A DNA stretch of 64,000 nt from Palsa-1392 sp036490335 (GTDB lineage Bacteria; Verrucomicrobiota; Verrucomicrobiia; Chthoniobacterales; UBA10450). The notes beneath the pieces were generated by a model that saw nothing but the letters and a program-made list of their open reading frames with translations, did not search any database and was not told the DNA's origin. This document shows positions 9,103 to 17,607 of this stretch, piece by piece. The position numbers and the translations under genes were made by a program. How positions within the stretch are numbered: the stretch's first letter is position 1; every line of letters begins with the position of its first letter. The stretch spans positions 1-64,000 of the forward strand of contig DASXEB010000016.1 of NCBI GenBank assembly GCA_036490335.1, given 5' to 3'.

Positions 9103-10632
9103 TCATTCCTGAAGCCAGCCGACACTCCGCAGAATTCGGCGAAACTCGGCGTTGTCGGTCGATAACGGCGGGAGCCAGAGATCGAGCCGCTCGCGCTTCC
9201 ACCAGAGGCCGCGCGGGTTCGGCCTAACGAATGAGTAACGATACAAAACCGCGCGAATGTAACGCGGCGGTTTCTGCGGAAATGGATTGGCGCGAAACAA
9301 ACCGACGGCGCTGGAATCGTTGTGGAGCAGTTTCCAGACGAGGTTAAGCGTCCACGGGTAGTCGTTAGGCGAGCCCATGGCCGCGAACCACATCTGCCAG
9401 TCGAGCCGCAATTGGTAGGGCGCGATCTGCGGCGGCCGCTCGTCGAGCGCGACCGGCAGGCCTTTGTAAGGATACGGCTTCCAATCGGCGGCGTCGTTAG
9501 GCGTGGCGTCGTCGGTGCCTTCAAAGACGACATTGAAACGTTGCATCCCGACCGAGCCGAACGCGCCGTAGGTGTTGACGAGATCGAGCGGATCGAACGA
9601 CGTGTTCATGATCTGGTTCGGCGAAAAAATATTCAGGACCGGCTGAATGCTGAGCACTGCGACGAGAGCCGCAATCGCCCAGGCGGCGCCGAGCATGGGC
9701 CGCGACACGACCGCGGCGGCGCGCGCGGCTTCGGCGCTTTTCGTTAGGCGGTGCGGCAGGATTTTCGCGAGCGCGCGATCGTCGAAACAGGCGATCGCGG
9801 GAATGATGGTGAGCCAGTTGAGGAAGGAAAGATTGCCCCCGAGCGCGATCGTGATTTGAAAAACGATGATGACAACGCCGGCGATGAGCCGCGCTATTCT
9901 CGGCCAAAAAACAAACCAGGGCGCGATCAGTTCAGCGAAGTGATTCAAGAGAACGCCGGCGCGCAAAACCGCGCGCGGCAAAAAGTGAAACCAGCGGCTG
10001 AGCGGGTTCGGGATCGGCTGGGTCTCGAAGTAATAATAGAGCGTGGTCAGATTGCGCCAGCTCGCGTCGCCGCGGATTTTGATCATGCCGGCGCCGAACA
10101 TGATTCGAAAAATGAGCGCGCGAAAAAGCCAGAGGATGATAAGCGGCGGCGCGCGTTTCGGGAATGGCCGGCCGTCGAGGAGCGGGCAGAGAAAGATGGC
10201 GAGAAATCCGGTCTCGAGCAGCTGCGTTTCCCAGCCGTAGCCGTACCAATCCTGCCCGAGATGGACGAACGACATGTAAAGCATCCAGAGCAGGGCGAGC
10301 AGAATCGCGTTCGCATAACCGCAGGCGACGACACAACTGAGCACGACGCCGATCCACGCGGTGACGACGAGCGCGGTGTCGGAATGATTGATCCAGAAGA
10401 TCGATGGCAGGCGGAGGAATCCACCTAACGAACCGCCTGCTGCGTCGGCCACGCGCGGGATGAAGTTGCCGATCGGGAGAAGTCCGTCGCTGCCGACGAG
10501 CGGCAGGATCTGGTTTGCGGCGACGAGAAACGCGATCGCGTAAACGATCCCGAGCAGTCGCAGGATGAGAAAACGTGCGAGCCAGTAGCTGCCGCGATCG
10601 GGCACCCGCTCTTCCCACTGTTCCAGCTTCAC
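9103..10632 (-). CDS. Lipase maturation factor family membrane protein
   Basis: 509 residues, with multiple transmembrane helices across the first ~330 and a soluble C-terminal domain. Family signatures include FLILRLLGIVYAIAFL, the DWYGYGWETQLLETGFLAIFL block, LLDGRPFP, RIMFGAGMIKIRGD, and the C-terminal PYQLRLDWQMWFAAMGS block with a final WWKRERL. In animals LMF1 folds secreted lipases in the ER; bacterial homologues are widespread and of unknown role. Some copies of the TCGTTAGG motif fall in this gene, for example coding PND in a loop (TDDATPNDAADW). Location: inner membrane. Confidence 0.85.
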   Translation of the reverse strand: MKLEQWEERVPDRGSYWLARFLILRLLGIVYAIAFLVAANQILPLVGSDGLLPIGNFIPRVADAAGGSLGGFLRLPSIFWINHSDTALVVTAWIGVVLSCVVACGYANAILLALLWMLYMSFVHLGQDWYGYGWETQLLETGFLAIFLCPLLDGRPFPKRAPPLIILWLFRALIFRIMFGAGMIKIRGDASWRNLTTLYYYFETQPIPNPLSRWFHFLPRAVLRAGVLLNHFAELIAPWFVFWPRIARLIAGVVIIVFQITIALGGNLSFLNWLTIIPAIACFDDRALAKILPHRLTKSAEAARAAAVVSRPMLGAAWAIAALVAVLSIQPVLNIFSPNQIMNTSFDPLDLVNTYGAFGSVGMQRFNVVFEGTDDATPNDAADWKPYPYKGLPVALDERPPQIAPYQLRLDWQMWFAAMGSPNDYPWTLNLVWKLLHNDSSAVGLFRANPFPQKPPRYIRAVLYRYSFVRPNPRGLWWKRERLDLWLPPLSTDNAEFRRILRSVGWLQE

Positions 10633-10750
10633 CCTAACGAATCGAGACGGCGCGTGTCGGCGGATTGGAGTCGATCTTGCCTAACGAATCGCGCTTTTGC
10701 AAAAACATCGGCGCCATTTCGAGCGACTCGTTAGGCGAGCTTCGCCAAAA

Positions 10751-11239
10751 TTATTCCTCCGACGCTTCCTTTTTCGGCCGGCGGATGAGCGTGATCTGTT
10801 TGATCCGCGCGGAATCGGACGGGCTCCAGGTGCCGACTTCGGGATCGTCCTTGAACGCTTCGTGGACGATGCGGCGCTCGTAGGAATTCATCGGCTCGAG
10901 CTGGAGTGGCCGGCCGGAAACGCGCACCCGCTCGGCGAGCTGGCGGACGTGCTGGACGATTTTATCCTGCCGCATCGAGCGAAACATTTCGCAATCGACA
11001 ATCCATTTCGGCGCGTCGGCATCCTTTGCCTGGAGCACGCGATTGAGCAGAAACTGGATGGCGTCGAGCGTCTCGCCGTCGCGCCCGATGAGGCGATCGG
11101 CTTCCTCGGTATAAATCTGCAGGGTCGGATTGTTGTCGCCGCTTTTCGTCTCCTCGATCTGCACCACGAAACCGAGATAGCCGAGCATGGTGTCGAGCAA
11201 TTCCTTGGCGTTGGCTTTCGGTTGCGTCTCGGTGCTCAT
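10751..11239 (-). CDS. jag: Jag/KhpB-like KH-R3H RNA-binding protein
   Basis: 162 residues. A KH-like half (YTEEADRLIGRDGETLDAIQFLLNRVL, with a GRDGE loop in place of the classic GxxG) is followed by an R3H domain with LEPMNSYERRIVHEAFKDDPEVGTWS. The N-terminal Jag domain is missing or very short. Jag/KhpB binds RNA and is usually encoded next to YidC, as here: its ATG overlaps the yidC stop by four bases (ATGA), so the two are co-translated. It probably regulates translation of envelope proteins. Confidence 0.88.
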   Translation of the reverse strand: MSTETQPKANAKELLDTMLGYLGFVVQIEETKSGDNNPTLQIYTEEADRLIGRDGETLDAIQFLLNRVLQAKDADAPKWIVDCEMFRSMRQDKIVQHVRQLAERVRVSGRPLQLEPMNSYERRIVHEAFKDDPEVGTWSPSDSARIKQITLIRRPKKEASEE

Positions 11240-12984
11240 CTTTTTCCTTTGCGCCGCGCCGGCTGGTTCACTTTTTCCAGCTTCGGCAGTGGCTGCTTCC
11301 TGTTTTGATACGACTGCAAAATCATGAACAGGTTCTGAGTTGTATAATACAAAGCCAGCGCCGCCGCAAAATTGTAGCAGAAGACAACGAAGATCAGCGG
11401 CATGAACATCATCACCCGCTGCTGCGTCGCGTCGCCGCTTTTCGGGGTCAGCCGCATCAACCAGAGCTGCGTCCCGGCCATGATCAGCGGCAGAATATTA
11501 ATCGGCCAGCCTAACACTGGCAGGTGCGCGACCGTGTCCGGCTGGGACAAATCATGGACCCACAAAAAGCTCGCGTTGCGCAATTCGACCGCCTGCCGCA
11601 GCATCGTGAAAAGGCCGAAGAAAATCGGAATCTGGATGAACATCGGCAGGCAGCCGCTGACCGGATTGATGCCGTAGGTCTTGTACATTTTCATGACCTC
11701 GGCGTTCATTTTCGTCGGGTCGTCCTTGTACTTTTCCTTCAGCTCCTGCATCTTTGGCCCGAGCGCGGACATCTGCCGCATCGACTTCATCGACTTTTGC
11801 TGAATCGGCCAGAGCACCAGCCTAACGATCGCGGTCAGGACGAGGATCGCGAGGGCGTAATTGTGCAGGAAACTGTGCAGCCAATTCATGAGGTTGAGCA
11901 GCGTCTCGCTGACCAGTTTCCAAATTCCGAAATCCATGATCTCGGCCTCGTCGTGGGTCAGTTGCGCGAGCCGGTGATAAAGTTTCGGGCCGAGATAAAG
12001 CTGGAATTGCAGCTTCTCCGTCTGGCCGGGCGCGATTTGGAAACCGGGCATGCCCATCGCGCCTTCGATCGCGTAGATCGGCTGGCCGCTCGTGTTCTTG
12101 CCCGCGTCGACTCGCGTCGCCCACGCGCTTGTCGCTTTGGCGTTCAGGGGCGTGACGAGCGTGACGAAAAACTGGTTGCTCACGCCGAGCCATTCCGCTC
12201 CGCCTAACGACTGCTCGAAATACTGCTCGGCCGCGCGTTTTTCTTTTCCGATGAATGGATAGAACTGGGCCGCGAACCATCCGACGTCGGTGTATTTCGC
12301 CTTACCGTCGACGCACCAGGTGACGCGGGTGTAATTTGCGAGGTCGTTCGCGTGAATCGGCGTGGCCGAGCCGAGCGCGACGAAGTAGCCCGGATTTTGA
12401 TACGGCTCCGCGCCGCCGTTCTGGAAATCAATTTCGAGGTTGGCGAGGTAGTTGTCCTTCTCGTTAGGCTGATTCGTCAGGCTGAATTTTTTCCGCAACG
12501 TGATTTCGTTAGGCAAAGCGCGCTCGAACTCCACGCTCCCCGCGCCCGCGCGCACAATCGTGAACTCGGCCAGCTCCGGCGCGGCCGGTTTTTCAAGAAT
12601 CGCACCGATAGGAATCTGGCCAAGCGCGTTCAATTTCAGCGGCTGGTTATCTTCCGCCTTGTGTTTCGGGAGCACGGCTTCGGCGATGCCGCCGCCGCGA
12701 TTCGTCAGGCGCAAAACAAGATCGTCAGTGCGCAAGTTCGCGGTTTTTTCGACAAACGTCGCCGGGGTTGGCGTCGCCACCGGTTCATTAGGCGCGGGCG
12801 ATGCAGCCGTCGCCGGCGATTCGTTAGGCGAAGGCGACTCGTTAGGCGCGGCCGCAGTCGCGGACGGACTGGCCGCTTTCGCGACCCGCCGCGGCGAAGG
12901 CGCCGGATGCTGGATGACGTAAACCTCGCACGCGATCAATCCGACGACGCAAAGGGCAATGGCAATCCAGGCTTGTCGATCCAT
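11236..12984 (-). CDS. yidC: Membrane protein insertase YidC
   Basis: 582 residues in the Gram-negative layout: an N-terminal anchor (MDRQAWIAIALCVVGLIACEVYVI), a large periplasmic beta-supersandwich domain, then the insertase core with LLNLMNWLHSFLHNYALAILVLTAIVRLVLWPIQQKSMKSMRQM (hydrophilic-groove Arg in IVRL) and further helices (GCLPMFIQIPIFFGLFTML). It inserts membrane proteins alone or with Sec. The linker after the anchor is an Ala/Pro/Ser tract carrying three PNE units (ESPSPNESPATAASPAPNEP), all encoded by copies or near-copies of the CCTAACGA motif. The cluster order is rnpA-yidD-yidC-jag. Confidence 0.96.
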   Translation of the reverse strand: MDRQAWIAIALCVVGLIACEVYVIQHPAPSPRRVAKAASPSATAAAPNESPSPNESPATAASPAPNEPVATPTPATFVEKTANLRTDDLVLRLTNRGGGIAEAVLPKHKAEDNQPLKLNALGQIPIGAILEKPAAPELAEFTIVRAGAGSVEFERALPNEITLRKKFSLTNQPNEKDNYLANLEIDFQNGGAEPYQNPGYFVALGSATPIHANDLANYTRVTWCVDGKAKYTDVGWFAAQFYPFIGKEKRAAEQYFEQSLGGAEWLGVSNQFFVTLVTPLNAKATSAWATRVDAGKNTSGQPIYAIEGAMGMPGFQIAPGQTEKLQFQLYLGPKLYHRLAQLTHDEAEIMDFGIWKLVSETLLNLMNWLHSFLHNYALAILVLTAIVRLVLWPIQQKSMKSMRQMSALGPKMQELKEKYKDDPTKMNAEVMKMYKTYGINPVSGCLPMFIQIPIFFGLFTMLRQAVELRNASFLWVHDLSQPDTVAHLPVLGWPINILPLIMAGTQLWLMRLTPKSGDATQQRVMMFMPLIFVVFCYNFAAALALYYTTQNLFMILQSYQNRKQPLPKLEKVNQPARRKGKR

Positions 12985-13001
12985 AACGCGACCGCCCCGG
13001 C

Positions 13002-13268
13002 CTATTCACAAACCAGACGACGAGAAAATTTCCGCACGCGCTCCGGAACCGGATCATTCCCCTGCCCGCCCCACGGCTGACAGCGCGCCAGCCTTTTCAC
13101 CCCGAGCCAGCCGCCGCGCCTGACGCCGTGACGTTCGACCGCTTCCAAGAAATAGGCCGAACAGGTCGGATGAAAACGGCAGCCGTGATTCGGTCCACCG
13201 AGGGCGCCGAGCAGCGGCGAGAGCGTCAATTGGTAGGCGCGAATAAGAATGCGCAGGAGCCAGACCAT
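13002..13268 (-). CDS. yidD: Membrane protein insertion efficiency factor YidD
   Basis: The start ATG 13268 (MVWLLRILIRAYQLTLSPLLG) gives 88 residues. The family motif CRFHPTCSAYFLEAVERHG and the C-terminal RLARCQPWGGQGNDPVPE are present. YidD is a small amphipathic membrane-associated protein that assists YidC. It lies two bases after the rnpA stop and 17 bases before yidC, the classic cluster position. Confidence 0.95.
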   Translation of the reverse strand: MVWLLRILIRAYQLTLSPLLGALGGPNHGCRFHPTCSAYFLEAVERHGVRRGGWLGVKRLARCQPWGGQGNDPVPERVRKFSRRLVCE

Positions 13269-13270
13269 CG

Positions 13271-13645
13271 TCAGGCGCGTAGAATAGAAGCGCGCCGCGC
13301 GAGGCGCAACCACTCATCTTCCAGCGCGGCCGAGCTCGCGTGCGCCGCCGCCGGATGCGCGATGATCACGACCCAAAATCCGGCGCCGATCGCGTGTTGA
13401 TGGCGCCGCAAGATCTCGCGCAGACGCCGCCGGGTGCGACTGCGAACGACGGCGCCACCGATTTTTTTTGAAGTGACAAAGCCGGCGCGAAACGGTGCGG
13501 GCGGCTCGACCGCGAGCACGCCGAGCATGATCAATTCGCCGCGAAATGTGCGGCCTTCCGCGCGCACGCGGGCGAATTCGCGGTTGAGTTTCAACCGTCG
13601 CGACGCCGGGAAACGGAGTGATGCTGATGTCGAATCCGCGGTCAT
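13271..13645 (-). CDS. rnpA: Ribonuclease P protein component
   Basis: 124 residues. The FPASRRLKLNREFARVRAEGRTF start and the RNR-type signature SRTRRRLREILRRHQHAI identify RnpA, the protein subunit that helps the RNase P RNA mature tRNA 5' ends. Usually rpmH (ribosomal protein L34) lies immediately upstream. Here no L34-like reading frame is found in 13646-13750, and the adjacent region leads into a divergent phosphatase gene. The start codon at 13645 is tentative; a start nearer FPASRR is possible. Confidence 0.92.
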   Translation of the reverse strand: MTADSTSASLRFPASRRLKLNREFARVRAEGRTFRGELIMLGVLAVEPPAPFRAGFVTSKKIGGAVVRSRTRRRLREILRRHQHAIGAGFWVVIIAHPAAAHASSAALEDEWLRLARRASILRA

Positions 13646-13743
13646 TCTCGCGCGAGCTTAACACGTCCGGCAACGACGCGGCTGTCGCGAAAATTTCACG
13701 CGAACCGATTCGATCCGCGCGCGGCGCCGTGCGAATTATCGGC

Positions 13744-15309
13744 ATGCACTTCTCGAGATTCGTCGCCGCGGCGGCGCTGACTTTTCTTTCCGTCGGGCTT
13801 TCAGGCGCGCAAACGCCGGCCGATCGCGGCCGCGCCGAGCGCGTCGTCGTTGTCGTCTGGGATGGAATGCGGCCCGATCTCGTCACGGAAAAAAACGCGC
13901 CGACACTGACCGCGCTCGCGCGCGACGGCGTCTTTTTTCGAAATAATCACGCGGCCTATCCGACCTCGACCAACGTCAACGGGACCGTCCTCGCGACCGG
14001 CGATTATCCCGGGCACAGCGGCATCATTGCGAACCAGGAATATCGGCCCGGGATCGATCCGCTGAAACCATTCGACACTTCCGATCTCGCCGCGCTCGAC
14101 GCGCCCGACCAGCAGATCAACTCGAAATACATCGCCGCGCCGACAGTCGCTGAGACATTGCAAAAAGCCGGCGATCGCACCGCGGTGGCCGGTTCGAAAC
14201 CGGTCGCACAGCTCGCCGATCGCGCGCGCAATCGCACCGGCGCCGCGGCGGAATCGGTCGATCTCCATCGCGGCAAAACCTTGCCAACGGCCGCGCTCGC
14301 CGAAATCAAAACCGCGCTCGGTCCCTTCCCGGAAAAGAAGGACACATTTCCAAACAGCGCCGTCGATGCGTGGACGACGCGCGCGCTGACCGAGGTCCTC
14401 TGGAAAAAAGAGGTGCCGAAATTCTCGCTCCTTTGGCTGAGCGAGCCGGACCTGACCCAACATCACACCGCGCCGGGCGCGCCGGCTGCGCTCGCCGCGA
14501 TCAAAAGCAGCGACGATAATCTCGCGCGCGTGCTCGCCGCGCTCCGCGCAAAAAACGCGCTGGCAACGACCGACGTTTTTGTCGTTTCCGATCACGGATT
14601 TTCAACGATTGATCTCGCGGTCGATGTCGCGGAACGGCTGCGCGCGGCCGGTTTCGACGCCGTTCGAGCTTTCAAGAGCGCGCCGAAAACGGGACAGGTT
14701 TTGGTCGTTAGTCTCGGCGGCAGCGTCGAGTTTTATGTCATTGGTCACGACGAAACGGTGGCGAAAAAGCTCGTCGATTTTTTGCAGCGTTCCGATTTCG
14801 CGGGCGTGATTCTGACCCGGGGAAAAATGGAAGGCACCTTCACGCTCGCGGACGCGCACATCGCGAGCGCGGCCGCACCGGACATCGTGGTCGCGTTACG
14901 CTGGAACGATCGGCCTAACGAATTCGGGATTCCCGGTGAAATCGCATCTGACACTTCGAGCAAGGGTCTCGGCCACGGCACGCACAGCACGTTGAGTCCG
15001 CGCGATCTGCACAACACACTGATCGCCGCCGGCCCGGATTTTCGGCGCGGGTTCGCCGGCGAAACGCCGACGGGCAACATCGATGTCGCGCCGACCGTGC
15101 TTTGGCTTTTGGGAATCAAACCGCTGCAACCGATGGACGGCCGCGTGCTGCGCGAAGCGTTGACCAGCTCTTCGCCCACGCCGCGCGTCGCGAGGAAAAC
15201 GCTTACTGCCTCTCGCAATCTCGGCGGCACGACCTGGCGCCAGACTTTGCGCCTGACGACCGTAAATGGCGTGACCTATTTCATGGAAGGAGTCGGCGGC
15301 CGAAAATAA
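13744..15309 (+). CDS. Alkaline-phosphatase-superfamily phosphodiesterase/nucleotide pyrophosphatase, exported
   Basis: 521 residues from ATG 13744 (MHFSRFVAAAALTFLSVGLSGAQ), with a signal peptide. Earlier ATGs in frame would destroy the signal peptide and overlap the divergent rnpA. Signature elements of the type I phosphodiesterase family are VVVVVWDGMRPDL (first metal Asp), a Thr nucleophile in HAAYPTSTNVNG, FSLLWLSEPDLTQHHTAPG (Asp/His metal ligands), FVVSDHGFSTI and GHGTHSTLSPRDL (last His). It likely hydrolyses phosphodiesters or phosphate esters in the periplasm; the exact substrate is unknown. It is transcribed divergently from rnpA. Confidence 0.88.
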   Translation: MHFSRFVAAAALTFLSVGLSGAQTPADRGRAERVVVVVWDGMRPDLVTEKNAPTLTALARDGVFFRNNHAAYPTSTNVNGTVLATGDYPGHSGIIANQEYRPGIDPLKPFDTSDLAALDAPDQQINSKYIAAPTVAETLQKAGDRTAVAGSKPVAQLADRARNRTGAAAESVDLHRGKTLPTAALAEIKTALGPFPEKKDTFPNSAVDAWTTRALTEVLWKKEVPKFSLLWLSEPDLTQHHTAPGAPAALAAIKSSDDNLARVLAALRAKNALATTDVFVVSDHGFSTIDLAVDVAERLRAAGFDAVRAFKSAPKTGQVLVVSLGGSVEFYVIGHDETVAKKLVDFLQRSDFAGVILTRGKMEGTFTLADAHIASAAAPDIVVALRWNDRPNEFGIPGEIASDTSSKGLGHGTHSTLSPRDLHNTLIAAGPDFRRGFAGETPTGNIDVAPTVLWLLGIKPLQPMDGRVLREALTSSSPTPRVARKTLTASRNLGGTTWRQTLRLTTVNGVTYFMEGVGGRK

Positions 15310-15421
15310 TCCCGGCGCGACAGTCCTTTGCTCGTTAGGCGAGCAACGGCGATTCGGTTCTGCAGGCGTCGGACCGGCGAAACGTTGCTGGCGCAGGCCG
15401 GCCGCGCCGTTACATTTTGAC

Positions 15422-15643
15422 GTGATCACCGAGCGAGACATTGCCGTCTGGCTGGCGTCGGCGTTTCTCGCCGTTGGCATCGGCTGGAGCCGTTACGCGA
15501 AAGCAAAAGCGCGCAACGATTTCGTCCGGCAAATGGCGGCGATGGATCCGGAGCGGCGCGCGAAAATGCTGCGCCGGCTCGATCCGAAAACATCGATGGA
15601 AATCCGGCAGCAACTCCTCGAGCGCTTCCAGATCATGAGCTGA
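15422..15643 (+). CDS. Small single-pass membrane protein, hypothetical
   Basis: 73 residues (MITERDIAVWLASAFLAVGIGWSRY...). It has one N-terminal transmembrane segment of about 18 residues, then a charged cytoplasmic helix region (KARNDFVRQMAAMDPERRAKMLRRLDPKTSMEIRQQLLERF) with the look of a MgtE-N-like or FliG-like helical repeat (MDPERRAKMLRRLDP). I do not recognise a named family. It follows the phosphatase gene by 112 bases and ends just before a motif palindrome shared with the convergent copC gene. Confidence 0.55.
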   Translation: MITERDIAVWLASAFLAVGIGWSRYAKAKARNDFVRQMAAMDPERRAKMLRRLDPKTSMEIRQQLLERFQIMS

Positions 15644-15651
15644 CTCGCTTT

Positions 15652-15668
15652 TCGTTAGGCCCTAACGA
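15652..15668. terminator. 17-base palindrome of two head-to-head motif copies between convergent genes
   Basis: TCGTTAGGCCCTAACGA is a perfect 8+1+8 inverted repeat. It lies between the stop of the small membrane-protein gene (15643) and the copC stop, whose TAG (15664-15662) is itself part of the palindrome. Its position suits a bidirectional terminator. There is no long T-tract on either side (CTTTT precedes it on the plus strand). Confidence 0.5.
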
Positions 15669-16021
15669 GTCACCCGAAAGCTGAAAGCGCCTTTGGTGAC
15701 GTGCATGTCCTGCGCGACGGCGTTCCAGGTGACTTTGTAAACGCCGGCGGGAAGCTTCGGCGCCAGGGAGAGATGGACAAGCGCGGGATCTTTCGCGTCA
15801 GCGTGCTGGTCGTTTCCATCGACGAGCCCGTGACTCGCGTCGCGCACTTCAATTGTGCTCAGGCCGACCTTGATCGGCTCGCTGAACCACATTCTTAATT
15901 CGTTAGGCGAATGCGCGAGCACGGCGCCATCTTTCGGATCGGAGCGAGTGAGATTTGCATGCGCAAATGCAGACGCCGCGATCGCGCCCAGCATTGCGCC
16001 GATGATGAGAAGCCGTTTCAT
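15662..16021 (-). CDS. CopC-domain copper-resistance/binding protein, exported
   Basis: The start ATG 16021 (MKRLLIIGAMLGAIAASAFAHANL) gives 119 residues. After signal cleavage at AFA-HANL the mature protein begins with His, the first copper ligand in CopC proteins. SDPKDGAVLAHSPNELRMWFSEPIK and GVYKVTWNAVAQDMHVTKGAFSF are CopC signatures, including the late Asp-Met-His metal site. It binds copper(II) in the periplasm. The ATG overlaps the anti-sigma factor stop by four bases, so it belongs to the sigma/anti-sigma operon. The linkage to copper or envelope stress is inferred. Confidence 0.85.
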   Translation of the reverse strand: MKRLLIIGAMLGAIAASAFAHANLTRSDPKDGAVLAHSPNELRMWFSEPIKVGLSTIEVRDASHGLVDGNDQHADAKDPALVHLSLAPKLPAGVYKVTWNAVAQDMHVTKGAFSFRVTR

Positions 16022-16713
16022 TTGCCGAGCAGAACGATTGGGCCTTCGGCTTTGGTCACGCCGCCTTTGCGCTCGAGGCTGATGGCGAAAGCCTTCGCCT
16101 CGCGCACCGGCGACGAAGGCTGAAACGGCACGCGCAAACTCTTGCCATTCGAGACGTGAAAGACGCCGGCATCGACCGGGTTCTTGTAATTTGGATCGAC
16201 CATCCAGATCTGGTAATCGCGGTCTTCCTCGTTCCGCGGCAGCTCCGTAACTTTCAAAATGCCCCGCTGCTTTTTCTCGTCCCAAACCACGACCGCATTC
16301 GCGTCCGGCGCACTTTTCAATTTCGAAGTGAGCGACGCGATCTGGACTTGCGCGAGGACATCGCGCTGCTGCAACCGCGCAATCCGATTTTTTAATCCCG
16401 AGCGATCGGCCGCGAGATAAACGGACGCGATCGCGAGACAGGCTGCGATCGTCCAAGGCAGCCACGCGACGCGGCGCGGAAACGCGACGATTTTTTTCGA
16501 GGGCGCCTGCGCGAGAATGCGCGCGCGCAAGTCCGTCGGGAGCGGACGCTCCGGCGCGCGATGCGCGATGGCGGCTGCGGCGCGATCGAGTTGATCGACG
16601 AACGCGCGCAGCTCGGCGTCGGATTCGAGACGGCGCTCGAAGTCCGCGGCCTCGTTTTTTTCGAGAAGGCCGAAAGCGTAAAGCGACGCCTGTTCTTCGA
16701 GCTCTTCGTTCAC
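16018..16713 (-). CDS. Anti-sigma factor (RskA-like)
   Basis: 231 residues. The N-terminal cytoplasmic anti-sigma helices (EELEEQASLYAFGLLEKNEAADFERRLESDAELRAFVDQL) are followed by a single membrane span (WLPWTIAACLAIASVYLAA), a coiled-coil stretch (RIARLQQRDVLAQVQIASLTSKL) and the RskA C-terminal periplasmic domain (DRDYQIWMVDPNYKNPVDAGVF...). It should hold the co-transcribed ECF sigma factor inactive at the inner membrane until an envelope signal. Starts and stops overlap by four bases with both neighbours. Confidence 0.88.
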   Translation of the reverse strand: MNEELEEQASLYAFGLLEKNEAADFERRLESDAELRAFVDQLDRAAAAIAHRAPERPLPTDLRARILAQAPSKKIVAFPRRVAWLPWTIAACLAIASVYLAADRSGLKNRIARLQQRDVLAQVQIASLTSKLKSAPDANAVVVWDEKKQRGILKVTELPRNEEDRDYQIWMVDPNYKNPVDAGVFHVSNGKSLRVPFQPSSPVREAKAFAISLERKGGVTKAEGPIVLLGK

Positions 16714-17330
16714 GTTGAAACCTTTCCCAGCATGTCCCGCAAAGCCAGCAAACCGCGACGAATCCGAGCTTTTATCGTGCCCAGGGGCGTGCCGAGCTTC
16801 TCGGAAATCTCGGTTTGCGTGAGCCCGGAAAAAAATGCGAGGTCGAGCGCTTCACGCTGCGCTTCGCTCAAGCGACCGAGGGCGGCGAGCACGCGATCGC
16901 GATCGTCGCTTCGCGCGAGCACGTTGTCGGCGCGATCGGCCGACGGCGCGGTCATGCGCTCGGGTTGTTCGTTCGCGGCCGCTTCGGCGAGCCGCGTCTG
17001 GCGCTGACGCGAGCGCAGCCGATCGATCGCTTTGTGCCGCGAAATCATGACTGCCCAGGTGAAGAGACTGCTGCGCGTGGCGTCGTAGGTCGCGACCCGT
17101 TTCCACATTTGCAGGAACGCTTCCTGGAGGACGTCTTCCGATTCCTTTTGGTCGCGCAAAATGGCGAAGACCATCGAGAAAAGGCCGGGCGCGAAACGAT
17201 CGTAGAAAATCTCGAACGCGTGATCGTCGCCATGATTCATCCTGGTCACGAGCGCCTGGTCGGATTCGTCAGGCACGGTTTGCAGCGCTTCTTTTCCGGA
17301 CGATTGCAGCGGGAGACCGGAAGATTCCAT
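16710..17330 (-). CDS. ECF-type RNA polymerase sigma factor
   Basis: 206 residues. Region 2 (DDHAFEIFYDRFAPGLFSMVFAILRDQKESEDVLQEAFLQMWKR, WAVMISRHKAIDRLRS) and region 4 (LGRLSEAQREALDLAFFSGLTQTEISEKLGTPLGTIKARIRRGL) are complete, with the linker between them typical of group-4 sigma factors. It is followed by its overlapping anti-sigma gene and a CopC-domain protein, suggesting an envelope or metal stress regulon. The upstream gap (17331-17607) shows no clear autoregulatory ECF promoter by eye. Confidence 0.93.
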   Translation of the reverse strand: MESSGLPLQSSGKEALQTVPDESDQALVTRMNHGDDHAFEIFYDRFAPGLFSMVFAILRDQKESEDVLQEAFLQMWKRVATYDATRSSLFTWAVMISRHKAIDRLRSRQRQTRLAEAAANEQPERMTAPSADRADNVLARSDDRDRVLAALGRLSEAQREALDLAFFSGLTQTEISEKLGTPLGTIKARIRRGLLALRDMLGKVST

Positions 17331-17468
17331 CGCCAGTAAAACGGAATTGGCGGAAGCTTTGCGCGCAAACAGGCGCGATTTTGCCGCTCGAAAAATGCGG
17401 AGACCGGCGTCGAGAACATCACAGAGGTTTCGCCGTCAGACGCGATTCAGATGCATTTGCGGCCGCGG

Positions 17469-17497
17469 TTGACAAGGCGAAGCCGCTGTTCTTGAAT
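17469..17497 (+). promoter_or_regulatory. Possible sigma-70 promoter upstream of yebC
   Basis: TTGACA at 17469-17474 and TTGAAT at 17492-17497 are 17 bases apart: a consensus -35 with a weak -10 (4 of 6). The yebC start lies about 110 bases downstream. The rest of the 17331-17607 gap holds nothing else I can name. Confidence 0.35.
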
Positions 17498-17607
17498 AGC
17501 AACGTCGGTTTGCGCTTCGTCGCCCTCGCGGCCGAAGCTGGCGGTTCCGCTCCCCCGCGCTCGACCACTCTTTCCGGCAGATTCTTTTTTTCCAAAATCC
17601 CATCGCG

